The translations under genes and the position numbers were made by a program. Shown piece after piece: positions 9,040-16,926 of a DNA stretch of 64,000 nt. The stretch's first letter is position 1; each line of letters starts with the position of its first letter. Under the pieces are notes generated by a model. It was not told where the DNA came from and did not search any database. It worked only from the letters and a program-made list of their open reading frames with translations. The DNA is from Peptoclostridium sp965368085 (GTDB lineage: Bacteria; Bacillota; Clostridia; Peptostreptococcales; Peptostreptococcaceae): positions 52,239 to 116,238 of the forward strand of contig CBDULP010000004.1 of NCBI GenBank assembly GCA_965368085.1, read 5' to 3'.

Positions 9040-9804
9040 CTATTCCCCCTGTTCACCAAACTGGCCTATCAAGGCCTTTTTTATCTCTTCCTGCTTTTTT
9101 ATTTCTATGTTAATTCTGACCTTGTTGCTAAAGCTCGCTTCTTTTTTTATACGGCCCTTCAGCTCCGCAACCCTCTTTTCAACTTCCCCTATTCTGCCCA
9201 TGAGCTCTTTCACTTTCTGCGGATCTTTGCCCTCCACCTGTGAGTAGCCCCCTGCAATCTCCGATGCGTTAAGCAGATTTATCCTGTCAACCATATCCGA
9301 ATAGAACCTGTAGAAGTTGCTAAACGAAAGCTTTCTTATATCTATGCTCTCCAGAAACCGCATTTCCCTATCGCTGGGGCTTTCAAAATTTATCCAGTCG
9401 GTGTATATAAACTCCTCCACTGCATTTTTGCTTCTGTCAGCCATGTTAACTCTCTTGTGAGCGGCGCTTACGAGCATACTGTTTTCATATGTGATCACAA
9501 GCAGCACTGGATACGGTATTGTCCTTTGTATTATCTGGGTTATGCGTTTTGCCTTGTTGACGTTTTCAAGCACGACCTCTATAACAGCCACTTCTTCGTA
9601 TTCGCGCTCTCCATCGATATACGGCTGAATGTTTATGGTATTCTCTTTGAACGAGAACCTCCATATGATCTTCTTGACATCGCTTGCGAAAATCTCCCTG
9701 TCTTTTTTACTCATGCCAGAGTTCTCGTAGAAAAGCTTCTTGAATATTACGTTGTCCACCCTACATGATTTTGGTGCATTCAAACTGTCGAAAAAGCTAT
9801 ACAT
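9040..9804 (-). CDS. DUF4391 family protein of the type III R-M cassette
   Basis: About 254 residues. ATG 9804 is preferred over GTG 9813 because AGGTGG lies just upstream of 9804, while the GTG abuts the helicase stop with no ribosome site. The N-terminal two thirds form a mixed alpha/beta domain (for example AVIEVVLENVNKAKRI, then YPVLLVITYENSMLVSAAHKR). The last 60 residues are a basic coiled coil (EKRVAELKGRIKKEA). Family members sit beside SNF2-type helicases and adenine methyltransferases in defence loci, and the biochemical role is unknown. It lies between the helicase and Mod in a four-gene operon with almost no spacing, so a structural role in the complex is likely. Confidence 0.75.
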   Translation of the reverse strand: MYSFFDSLNAPKSCRVDNVIFKKLFYENSGMSKKDREIFASDVKKIIWRFSFKENTINIQPYIDGEREYEEVAVIEVVLENVNKAKRITQIIQRTIPYPVLLVITYENSMLVSAAHKRVNMADRSKNAVEEFIYTDWINFESPSDREMRFLESIDIRKLSFSNFYRFYSDMVDRINLLNASEIAGGYSQVEGKDPQKVKELMGRIGEVEKRVAELKGRIKKEASFSNKVRINIEIKKQEEIKKALIGQFGEQGE

Positions 9805-9813
9805 AATATCCAC

Positions 9814-12800
9814 CTACTTTATTATCAGAAATGATATAAGCTCGAAGTCTTCAATTCCAGAAAAAAGATTTTTCTGCATCGTCGTTCCTCCCTTACCGAA
9901 AAGACTAGCAACCCCCTTTTCCTCAGTCTTTCCTATTATGCTCTCTATGGCAACCTCCAGAAGCTCCGAGTACCTTTCCATGTCTATACCTTCCCTTGTG
10001 TCCCTGTTGAAAGTCTCCACAAGTTCTAAGTCCACAGAGCTCTTGCCGAGGCAGAGCTTCTTGTAGTAGTCCATTGTTTTTTTCATGTGTATGTGACTGT
10101 GCCTTACCGTTCCATCCTCATTAACATATACCATGTAGTACGGATAGAAGGGGTTGTGCTCCTGCGGCTTTGCCGATGCATTTATCTGTCTGAGCGTGAA
10201 AATCACCCCTGATGCCATGTCCTCGCTTGCAAACTTTCCTTTCGAAGAGGCTATTGCGTACATGCCCATAGGAGCCCTATCCAGCTTGTCCCTTTCGCAC
10301 TTCATGTTCTCCATGAGGTCCATCTTGAAGTCATTCATCGTTAGGTCTGTGATTGAAATTCCTCCAGAGATGTCCTCAAGATCCACCACTTCATCCTGAA
10401 GCTGCTTCAGCTGCTTTTTCCTGTACTCCAAATCATTCATCTTCTTTTTTTCATCAAACTCGATTACATTCTCCTCCCCTGTTGCGGATATGTCGAGGAG
10501 CACCATTCTCCCTGCTACCCTCGCTTCGAGGTTTATATACTCGTCAAGCTGCATGTTGGGCCAAAAGTTGACAAGCTGCACAGATTCATTCTTAGATCCC
10601 AGGCGGTCTATACGCCCAAACCTTTGTATTATCCTTACTGGGTTCCAGTGTATATCGTAGTTTACGAGGAAATCGCAGTCCTGCAGATTCTGTCCCTCTG
10701 AAATGCAGTCTGTCGCAATCAGAAGTTCTATCTCATCTCTGGCGTCCGACTGGATTTTATCCCTTTCTTTTGAAATCGGAGAAAAATTTGTAAGTATTGA
10801 GTTGAGGTCTTTTCTCGCCACGCTTTTAAGCGTAGTCCTGTTGCCCCCAGAACCCGTGACAAGAGCAGAGTGAAGTCTGTACTCGTCCATTATCCAGCTT
10901 GAAAGGTTCTCATATAGATATTGAGCGGTATCCGAAAATGCTGTAAACACTATCGCTTTCTTGTTCCCGCAGTTTACAGGGTTTTCGAGCTTTTCAATTA
11001 TGAGCTCCTTGAGGCTTTTGAGCTTTGCGTCTCTTTTGTTTGTCACCTTGGCTGACTCTATAAGAAGCTGCTCAAGCTTATCCTTGTCATCCTCAAGATC
11101 CTGCCTCCACCTTATGAGATCCATGTCCTGAATCAGCACCTTTACCTTGCTCCCTATCAGGACATCCTCGTATTCCGCATCGTATTCATCTACGTCCATT
11201 ATGCTAATGCCCTCGTCGTATTCAAGCTGATTCGCTTCTATCTTCTTGAGCATTCCGTCTATCTGGCTTAAAAGCCTTGACACCGTTAACCCGAATGAGC
11301 TTATCGAGCTTTCCATCCTCTTGAGTATGTTGATTCTCATAAGATTAATAAGGGCCTGCTCCCTGTCCGTCTGCCTAAATATTGAGTTTCCATTTTTAAC
11401 GTGTACGTCGTACTTCTCGCTGTAGAGCGCCCTTTTTTCAGGAAGGACGTACTTGAGCGGAGAATATGCGCTCATGTTGAGATTCTTTATGGCCTTGTTC
11501 ACATGTTCGAGAGGCGGAAAATTTCCGGTTGTGTCTATGTCCGTGTATTTATTGATCGGCTTTCTCCTTACCGGAAACTTTCCTATCTCTGCTACGTTGT
11601 AATACTTTTCTATGTGCTTTCTCGACCTTGCTATTGTTACTGTATCAAGAAGCTTGAAATAGTCAGTGTTCATCATCTCGACAAAGACATCTGTCGTGCG
11701 CTCTCCTTCTGAAAGCTCAAGCCACCTGTTGAACACAAGTTGGGCCTTTCTCAGCGTCTGCTCCAGACTTGCGATCCCTTCGCCTTCAAACGCCCTGTCG
11801 TTGCCTTCCGTTATGAATGCTATCTGGTTTTTGATGTCATTCATCTTGTTGTTCACTGGAGTAGCCGAAAGCATTAGTATCTTCGTCTTGACGCCTGCCT
11901 TGACCACATCTTCAAGAAGCCTTGAATACCTCGTCTTCTTGTCTTTTCGTAGGTTGTTGTTCCTGAAGTTATGAGACTCGTCTATGACTATAAGGTCATA
12001 ATTCGACCAATTGACGCTCTCTAGGTTTATTTCACCCGAGTAGCCATTGTACCTGCTAAGATCCGTGTGATTCAGCACGTCATAGTTAAACCTGTCATCC
12101 ACAAGTATGTTTCGCCTGTCGTTTTGGGTGTATACCGTCCAGTTCTCCCTGAGCTTTTTAGGCGAAAGGACAAGGACACGATCATTTCTGAGCTCGTAAT
12201 ATTTGATTACAGCAAGCGCCGAATATGTTTTTCCAAGCCCTACCGAATCGGCGATTATGCACCCGTTGTGCTTTTCAAGCTTGTCTATCGCACCAAGGAC
12301 TCCGTCCTTTTGAAACTTATAGAGCTTGTTCCATATGAGGGTGTCCTTGAATCCTGTCTTTGTCTTGACTATATTATCTTCTGTCAGTTCATCAAGATAA
12401 TCCCTGAAAATGTTATAAAGTGTCACGAAGTATATGAATTCAGGTGTATTTTCCTTATATATCACCTGCATTTGCTCTAAAACCTTTCTTTTGACGTCCT
12501 CGAGCTTAGATTCATCCTCCCAAAGTTCGTTGAACTGCTGCATGAACTGAATTGTGGCCTCATTGCCTATTATGCATGCATTCATATCATTTCGGCTCGA
12601 AGAAGCAAACCCAAGCCCATCAGCTGTGAAATCGACAGTGCCGTTAATAGAGACATTTACGTCCTTATTTTCAACAAATATAAGGCGCTGTTGAGCCGGA
12701 TTGGCACTCTTAAATGACTTAACCTGTACCTTCTCCCTAAGCCAGTCTGCGCACTCTCTAGCAATATGGGCCTGGTTGAGCTCGTTTCTCATCTTTATTT

Positions 12801-13068
12801 CAAATTCGTTTCCCGATATATTCCTCTCCGGACTTTTGTCTATGTAGTATTCCCTACTGAGCTCCTTCTTCTCCCCTATGAAACTGGGCTCTGTAAATAT
12901 GAATCTCATGTTTTTAATCTTTCCAAGCTCCTTGCGGAGCTCTTTGTAAGCATATATCGTGAAATATGCCGATACCACCGAAATCTTAGATCCCGCCCGT
13001 ATATGATTTTTAAGTTCTTCTCCAACACGCCCATTTTTTTTATTATCCAGCATTTTCAAATTATTCAT
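9814..13068 (-). CDS. SNF2/DEAD-type helicase with N-terminal PLD-like domain
   Basis: A 1084-residue protein. Residues about 20-190 resemble a phospholipase-D-like domain (SVVSAYFTIYAYKEL, then VSINGTVDFTADGLG), but without a complete HKD motif. Helicase motifs follow: Walker A ADSVGLGKTYSAL near 278, DEAH-like VIDESHNFR near 365, LMLSATPVNN near 400, and a C-terminal helicase lobe with ATDCISEGQNLQ and RIIQRFGRIDRLGS near 800-850. It heads the operon helicase, DUF4391, mod, res. SNF2-like helicases with PLD-like domains occur in DISARM-like and other defence systems, but DISARM also needs drmA and drmB, which are absent. The start at 13068 has GGGGG 8 bases upstream. Confidence 0.88.
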   Translation of the reverse strand: MNNLKMLDNKKNGRVGEELKNHIRAGSKISVVSAYFTIYAYKELRKELGKIKNMRFIFTEPSFIGEKKELSREYYIDKSPERNISGNEFEIKMRNELNQAHIARECADWLREKVQVKSFKSANPAQQRLIFVENKDVNVSINGTVDFTADGLGFASSSRNDMNACIIGNEATIQFMQQFNELWEDESKLEDVKRKVLEQMQVIYKENTPEFIYFVTLYNIFRDYLDELTEDNIVKTKTGFKDTLIWNKLYKFQKDGVLGAIDKLEKHNGCIIADSVGLGKTYSALAVIKYYELRNDRVLVLSPKKLRENWTVYTQNDRRNILVDDRFNYDVLNHTDLSRYNGYSGEINLESVNWSNYDLIVIDESHNFRNNNLRKDKKTRYSRLLEDVVKAGVKTKILMLSATPVNNKMNDIKNQIAFITEGNDRAFEGEGIASLEQTLRKAQLVFNRWLELSEGERTTDVFVEMMNTDYFKLLDTVTIARSRKHIEKYYNVAEIGKFPVRRKPINKYTDIDTTGNFPPLEHVNKAIKNLNMSAYSPLKYVLPEKRALYSEKYDVHVKNGNSIFRQTDREQALINLMRINILKRMESSISSFGLTVSRLLSQIDGMLKKIEANQLEYDEGISIMDVDEYDAEYEDVLIGSKVKVLIQDMDLIRWRQDLEDDKDKLEQLLIESAKVTNKRDAKLKSLKELIIEKLENPVNCGNKKAIVFTAFSDTAQYLYENLSSWIMDEYRLHSALVTGSGGNRTTLKSVARKDLNSILTNFSPISKERDKIQSDARDEIELLIATDCISEGQNLQDCDFLVNYDIHWNPVRIIQRFGRIDRLGSKNESVQLVNFWPNMQLDEYINLEARVAGRMVLLDISATGEENVIEFDEKKKMNDLEYRKKQLKQLQDEVVDLEDISGGISITDLTMNDFKMDLMENMKCERDKLDRAPMGMYAIASSKGKFASEDMASGVIFTLRQINASAKPQEHNPFYPYYMVYVNEDGTVRHSHIHMKKTMDYYKKLCLGKSSVDLELVETFNRDTREGIDMERYSELLEVAIESIIGKTEEKGVASLFGKGGTTMQKNLFSGIEDFELISFLIIK

Positions 13069-13255
13069 CCACTATTCCCCCAGATATTCCCTTTCTACAC
13101 ATAAAACCATATTATATATATATTATCAGATTTTCCTTCTTTATGGTATGTATGTAATTTGTGGAAATTTGTAGTGCAGTGTCATGCAGTTAAACCATTT
13201 TTAAAACAAAAACATATTTTTAATCAACACCCGCTATTCTCCAAAACAAATATAC

Positions 13256-13290
13256 AAAAAGGCAGACCCCTAAGAAAGGTTTGCCTTTTT
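13256..13290 (-). terminator. Bidirectional intrinsic terminator
   Basis: AAAAAGGCAGACC and GGTTTGCCTTTTT form a stem with a short loop and T-runs on both strands. It ends the leftward phage-like operon (16799 to 13402) and insulates it from the helicase gene promoter. The rest of the 333-base gap between the helicase and the antirepressor holds only the ERCC4 remnant and presumably the helicase promoter. Confidence 0.75.
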
Positions 13291-13308
13291 ACATTTCACT
13301 GTTCAATT

Positions 13309-13377
13309 TCACCCATTCAGCTTTTCTCTCACAAGATATCTGAATGTGTGATATATAAAATTCCCTGCAAGCTTTTT
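13309..13377 (-). pseudogene. Duplicated 3' fragment of the ERCC4 nuclease gene
   Basis: Twenty-two codons read KKLAGNFIYHTFRYLVREK and end in a stop. They match the C-terminus of the nuclease at 14918-15442, which has ALAGDFMYHTFKYLVREK, and the DNA is also clearly similar to 14921-14988. An in-frame TGA lies directly upstream and there is no start codon, so this is a remnant left by recombination or duplication, just downstream of the antirepressor gene. Confidence 0.75.
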
Positions 13378-13401
13378 TCAACAAATTCTACAAGTTGTTC
13401 T

Positions 13402-14199
13402 CTATTCATGTGCCCACTCCATTTTGAGCTTGTCCAAGAAATACATTTGCCCTTTCCCCGTCATAAGCGTTGTGAACGTCTGGATATCACCCTGAATATC
13501 CTTAACTATCCCCGACGCTACTTCAAACAAACCTTGTTCGAGATATTGTTGTTTGGGATGATTTTTCTCTTTCCCTCTTGTAACTAAATAGCCTTTTTCA
13601 CGGAGCCATCCGAACATTCTATTCCTGCCTATCTTGATTTCTTCTCTGTCATATACCATCTTGCAAAACTGGCCTATGTTTATACTGTCGCTACTTGTTG
13701 CAATTGCCTGTCCTAAGCTGGTATATGGCTTATCCTGCTCTATCTGATTTTCAAGTTGCCTTGTCATTTCCTGCTCATGTTTGAGGTCAGTTGCAAGTCG
13801 AATTATTGTATCTGGGTTTAAAAGCACTTCCTCAATCTTTTGCGATGTCATGTATGCTCCATGCTTGTGGATTGTAGGAAGGACATCATCGAATACCCAG
13901 CGTTCAAATTTTTCAGCCGTTGGAAGCTTCGACTTTACAATGAGCCTATATAAATTCCCCTCATTGATGAACTTCATTTCCTGGGTTCTACCCATTGAAT
14001 CTATGACCTCACGTTTTGTTAGCCCATCTTCCTTGCAGTGGTCTATTACTGCCTTATACGGATTTGCATATCCAAGAGCCTTTGCTATTTGTGTTGCTCC
14101 AAACCATTCTTTTCCGTCTAAAACTATAACTTCTATTTCTCCAAATTCGGTGTTGCTGAAAATCTGTAAGTTGTTTATATTGTCGTGTTTTATATACAA
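13402..14199 (-). CDS. Phage antirepressor (BRO-N plus KilAC-like)
   Basis: A 265-residue protein. Residues 15-110 form a BRO-N domain (VIVLDGKEWFGATQIAKAL; FINEGNLYRLIVKSKLPTA; KFERWVFDDVLPTIHKHGAY). Residues 150-255 form a KilAC-type DNA-binding domain (FCKMVYDREEIKIGRNRMFG and LREKGYLVTRG). Such proteins relieve phage repression or act as early DNA-binding regulators. The start is TTG 14199 with AAAGGAT upstream. Its 5' flank interrupts a DUF5664-type gene (14205-14386), and its 3' flank holds a piece of the ERCC4 gene. It therefore looks like a module inserted into this operon by recombination. Confidence 0.88.
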   Translation of the reverse strand: MYIKHDNINNLQIFSNTEFGEIEVIVLDGKEWFGATQIAKALGYANPYKAVIDHCKEDGLTKREVIDSMGRTQEMKFINEGNLYRLIVKSKLPTAEKFERWVFDDVLPTIHKHGAYMTSQKIEEVLLNPDTIIRLATDLKHEQEMTRQLENQIEQDKPYTSLGQAIATSSDSINIGQFCKMVYDREEIKIGRNRMFGWLREKGYLVTRGKEKNHPKQQYLEQGLFEVASGIVKDIQGDIQTFTTLMTGKGQMYFLDKLKMEWAHE

Positions 14200-14204
14200 T
14201 ATTT

Positions 14205-14386
14205 TTATCCTTTATCCTTGTTGGAATGTCCTGCATATCAGGCATTAGTTTTTCATAGTGCTGTGCCAAGCGGTGTAAAAATATCGGGCTTATGAGGTCA
14301 TATCTGCCCTTGCCGGCGGCAGGCTCCCTCACGGCTCCGCCTTCTATATACACTATGCGCTCTCCGGAATCATTCAGCTTGTTCAT
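14205..14386 (-). pseudogene. 5' fragment of a phage DUF5664 / dATP-dGTP diphosphohydrolase-type gene
   Basis: The first 40 or so codons read NDSGERIVYIEGGAVREPA, then AGKGRYDLISPIFLHRLAQH. This is the N-terminal signature of phage DUF5664 proteins (dATP/dGTP diphosphohydrolase N-terminal type). After about residue 45 the similarity stops and the frame runs through the antirepressor leader and out of frame into its coding region. The start overlaps the end of the upstream gene by 17 bases, as in the original operon. The rest of the gene has been replaced. Confidence 0.6.
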
Positions 14387-14786
14387 CGGCCTTCACCGCC
14401 TGGCCACGCTGCCTGTTGTAAACCTTCGAACGGTTAAGCCACATTATGGCTTCCTCAATATGTGTAATCGCATTGGCCTTATGTCTGCACCTCGTATCCT
14501 TTTGCGCTTGCAGGTTCTCAAGTTTGCAAAGAACCATATTTAACGCATCTATGTCGGTTACTCCGCTGTCATTTGCATTTCTATTTTGCTTAAATGAGTC
14601 CTGGAAAACAACTTTACCTAACAGTTTTGTCCTCCTGGCATTCGGGCCACGGCCTTTCTTGAACACATAAAATTCAGAAGGCACATTATCGTCTGTCATT
14701 GATCTTTTGTCGAAGTATATCTCCGTTTTGTTGTTATCCGCAAGGTCCTTGTTGTATTTTACTAATGTATTTTCAAATCCTATCAT
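14370..14786 (-). CDS. Acb2/Tad1-like hairpin protein, candidate cyclic-nucleotide sponge
   Basis: A 138-residue protein. Residues about 75-125 hold DIDALNMVLCKLENLQ, then CRHKANAITHIEEAIMWLNR. This matches the helical hairpin of phage Acb2/Tad1-like proteins, whose usual pattern is a Cys-Arg followed by A-x-T-x-LEEA-x-MWL. Characterised members bind CBASS cyclic nucleotides or Thoeris signals and so block those defences. The N-terminal 60 residues (GRGPNARRTKLLGKVVFQD) are less typical. It is co-directional with the ERCC4 and RepA-like genes, and its ATG overlaps the stop of the short frame upstream. Family membership is from pattern recognition; ligand and activity are inference. Confidence 0.65.
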   Translation of the reverse strand: MIGFENTLVKYNKDLADNNKTEIYFDKRSMTDDNVPSEFYVFKKGRGPNARRTKLLGKVVFQDSFKQNRNANDSGVTDIDALNMVLCKLENLQAQKDTRCRHKANAITHIEEAIMWLNRSKVYNRQRGQAVKADEQAE

Positions 14787-14917
14787 CTATTTTCTCTCTC
14801 CTTTATGGCTCTTGTGAGCCTTGTATTATATTCTTGATCTCCAGTAATAAGACGACTGGCGGCTGTTTTGGGTCGTAATCCTAGCCGCGCATAATAGCAT
14901 TGTGAACCTGGATCTGC
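14783..14917 (-). pseudogene. Short startless frame after the ERCC4 gene, possible gene fragment
   Basis: Directly after the ERCC4 stop, the same frame stays open for 44 codons (QCYYARLGLRPKTAASR, then LITGDQEYNTRLTRAIKER) and ends in TGA overlapping the ATG of the next gene. That coupling and the composition suggest real coding sequence. No ATG, GTG or TTG occurs in the frame. It may be the 3' end of a gene whose 5' part was lost when the ERCC4 gene arrived. The protein family is not recognised. Confidence 0.35.
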
Positions 14918-15442
14918 TTATCCCTGCAGTTTTTCTCTTACAAGATATTTAAATGTGTGATACATAAAATCCCCTGCAAGCGCTTTATCGATAAATACCG
15001 TGCCCATGTCATACCTTGCTTCGAATGCTTTCAATGTGGCAATAAAGCTTTTGGGTAAATACTGGCTCCTGTAATTGTGGCTGATTATGTCGCCATAGCT
15101 GGCGCCTTCGATAAGCAAAATGGCTTTGCCTTTCACTCGTAAAAGTTCACTTTCGATTCTGGTCCTGTCATTTGCAAAGTTCCCTGCGAGCTCATCTAAC
15201 GACCCTTTTCGCTCGATTACTAAGTCGCTACTGAAGTACACGTCCCTCATGATTCCCAGTTCTGGATTTGCAGGCAGCATGCAGCTGTAATCTCCATAGT
15301 CCAAACATTCTTCTTTATAAGAGATGTGTTTCGAGTCAAAGTATTCCAAAATGTGCTGGTTCTTTTGCTCCCGTGTGTCTGAAATTATCACCATATTCTT
15401 CAGCAGAGTCTCAATTTCCTTTTTTGTGTAGTTATAGTTCAT
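14918..15442 (-). CDS. ERCC4-domain nuclease
   Basis: A 174-residue protein with the ERCC4/XPF nuclease signature: IISDTREQKNQHI near residue 20, LDYGDYSCML near 47, and LVIERKGSLDELAGNF near 75 (the ERK-x3-D catalytic motif). Short ERCC4 proteins occur in Gram-positive phages and mobile elements and probably process branched DNA during replication or recombination. The gene lies 30 bases downstream of the RepA-like gene in the same operon. A second copy of its last 22 codons lies at 13309-13377. Length is typical and the catalytic residues are intact. Confidence 0.85.
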   Translation of the reverse strand: MNYNYTKKEIETLLKNMVIISDTREQKNQHILEYFDSKHISYKEECLDYGDYSCMLPANPELGIMRDVYFSSDLVIERKGSLDELAGNFANDRTRIESELLRVKGKAILLIEGASYGDIISHNYRSQYLPKSFIATLKAFEARYDMGTVFIDKALAGDFMYHTFKYLVREKLQG

Positions 15443-15472
15443 TTAATTCCTCCCTATATTCCTTGCATTTTG

Positions 15473-16297
15473 TTAATACATGCCTGCTGGATGTATACAA
15501 AAATACCTGTTCATAGCTGTAAAAAAGGCTATTATGTTGCCATTGTTCGCTTTTGGCAAAGCTTGAAAATGCTCTTCCACTTTCTCTATGAAGATATCTA
15601 TGTCTATATCATTTGATTCTAGTATTTCAATATTGCTCAGTATGGTATCCAATTGCCATTCTGTTACTCGCATGTGCTCTTTTCCCATGAACCGTCTGAA
15701 ACAGTCCTTATAAGCCAAAAGAAACGGATCGTCATCCGGTAGGATGATGTATTCACGGCTCTCCGCTAGAGGTTCTCCTATCGACGCGGAGGGTTGTATA
15801 GTCTCAGTTTCTTTAATCTCAGTCTCAATACTCTCAGTATCATTACCTGAAATGTTTTTACTGAGTAAATCGAACCCTCCTTTCTCTATTGAATGAAGAA
15901 ATCTTTCCCTCCAATTGTATTTAGTTTCACTACCGTCTGTGGTCTCTTTACCGCCTACAGGCATTATAAATATTATGTTAGGCTTGTTTAATCCCTGGCG
16001 TTTTTCCCTTATCAGCCCATGTTCCTCTAGCTGCTTAATGGCTTTTCGCACCGTTGGTTGGCTGCACCCTAACAGGTCCCCCATGCTTTCCCTTGAATAA
16101 ATTACGTACGCTTCACCGTTATCATCAGCCCATCCATTTTTCAGACTCAAATCATGCCTATCTCGCAAAAGCGAGTACAAAACCTTCGCATTAATAGATA
16201 GTTTTTTCAGATCTCCTTCAAATAGAAATTTCGGCATTTGATAAAATCTATAATTGTCGGCATCACGCTGCATGCCCCGCTTATGTTTTTTTTCCAT
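15473..16297 (-). CDS. RepA_N-type replication initiator protein
   Basis: A 274-residue protein. The N-terminal 110 residues carry the RepA_N winged-helix pattern (YRFYQMPKFLFEGDLKKLS, AKVLYSLLRDRHDLSLKNGW, VIYSRESMGDLLGCSQPTVR). Residues about 110-274 form a variable C-terminal domain. These proteins bind iterons and start replication of plasmids, integrative elements and phage satellites. It lies in the leftward operon after the XRE regulator and excisionase-like gene, fitting excision followed by replication. Start ATG 16297 has GGAGG seven bases upstream. No iteron array was recognised by eye. Confidence 0.85.
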   Translation of the reverse strand: MEKKHKRGMQRDADNYRFYQMPKFLFEGDLKKLSINAKVLYSLLRDRHDLSLKNGWADDNGEAYVIYSRESMGDLLGCSQPTVRKAIKQLEEHGLIREKRQGLNKPNIIFIMPVGGKETTDGSETKYNWRERFLHSIEKGGFDLLSKNISGNDTESIETEIKETETIQPSASIGEPLAESREYIILPDDDPFLLAYKDCFRRFMGKEHMRVTEWQLDTILSNIEILESNDIDIDIFIEKVEEHFQALPKANNGNIIAFFTAMNRYFCIHPAGMY

Positions 16298-16342
16298 ACA
16301 CCCTCCTCAATTTAAGCAGTTACGTTGTTCAACACCTTACTT

Positions 16343-16606
16343 TTATTGCCATCCCTTGAATCCATCTTCCATTGCATAGGTTTCAAGCCAGCTTACAAAT
16401 GCCTTCTTTGGTATTATTATTCTTCTGCCATGGATTATTTTCGGGAATCCTTTTATGTTTACCATGTCTCTCATTAGCCTCTCAGAGCAGCCACACAGCT
16501 TTGCTGCATCCTTGACGTTAATGCACAACTTTTGTTCCTGATGTGCCAGTTGCTCCTCTAGTGCCTCAATCCTACTTACAAGTTCTTGATAACTGTTTTC
16601 TTCCAT
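16343..16606 (-). CDS. Excisionase-like helix-turn-helix protein
   Basis: An 87-residue product. ATG 16606 is chosen because GGAGGT lies 9 bases upstream; the longer open frame to 16687 lies inside the neighbouring regulator. The N-terminal 25 residues form a short coiled coil. The rest is an excisionase/MerR-type winged helix (KDAAKLCGCSERLMRDMV, FPKIIHGRRIIIPKKAFVSW). Such proteins direct the integrase to excise the element. It overlaps the XRE gene by 35 bases and so is co-expressed with it. Confidence 0.75.
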   Translation of the reverse strand: MEENSYQELVSRIEALEEQLAHQEQKLCINVKDAAKLCGCSERLMRDMVNIKGFPKIIHGRRIIIPKKAFVSWLETYAMEDGFKGWQ

Positions 16607-16799
16607 TCTCATCCACCTCCTCAAACAATCCATCACCACTAATACCAAAATATTCTTCCAACTTCTTTTTATACCCTGGATATGCATATAGCTTTGAAGC
16701 CTCCAACTTTCCTATGGTGCACGGAGAAATCTTTGTCTCGAAAGCTAATTGATTTTTTGACATATTCCTTTTTCTTCTTTCGTACTCAAGTCGCAACAT
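16572..16799 (-). CDS. XRE-family transcriptional regulator
   Basis: A 75-residue helix-turn-helix protein (RNMSKNQLAFETKISPCTIG, KLEASKLYAYPGYKKKLEEY). Start ATG 16799 has AAGGAG 8 bases upstream. It is the first gene of the leftward operon and faces the zinc-binding protein and integrase transcribed to the right. The 127-base gap between them is thus the likely regulatory switch of the element. It probably represses or activates excision and replication. Confidence 0.8.
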   Translation of the reverse strand: MLRLEYERRKRNMSKNQLAFETKISPCTIGKLEASKLYAYPGYKKKLEEYFGISGDGLFEEVDENGRKQLSRTCK

Positions 16800-16926
16800 T
16801 CTTATCACTCCTTTGTTTTAATCAGCATAGACGATTGCTCTGTGTCTATGTATATGTTATGCTATTTTTAAAACGGTGTGAATGTTTCAGTCCGTTGTAT
16901 TTTTTTAATGTTATAGGAGGTTTATT
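16800..16926. promoter_or_regulatory. Divergent control region between XRE operon and integrase operon
   Basis: This 127-base gap separates the leftward regulator operon from the rightward zinc-protein/integrase pair and must hold both promoters. It ends with AGGAGG before the TTG start at 16927. No convincing consensus promoter or operator repeat could be fixed by eye. Confidence 0.45.

Noticed and set aside
9814..13068. Calling the cassette DISARM or BREX
   Set aside because: drmA, drmB (DUF1998), pglZ and brxC-type genes are absent, while Mod and Res are clear type III subunits.
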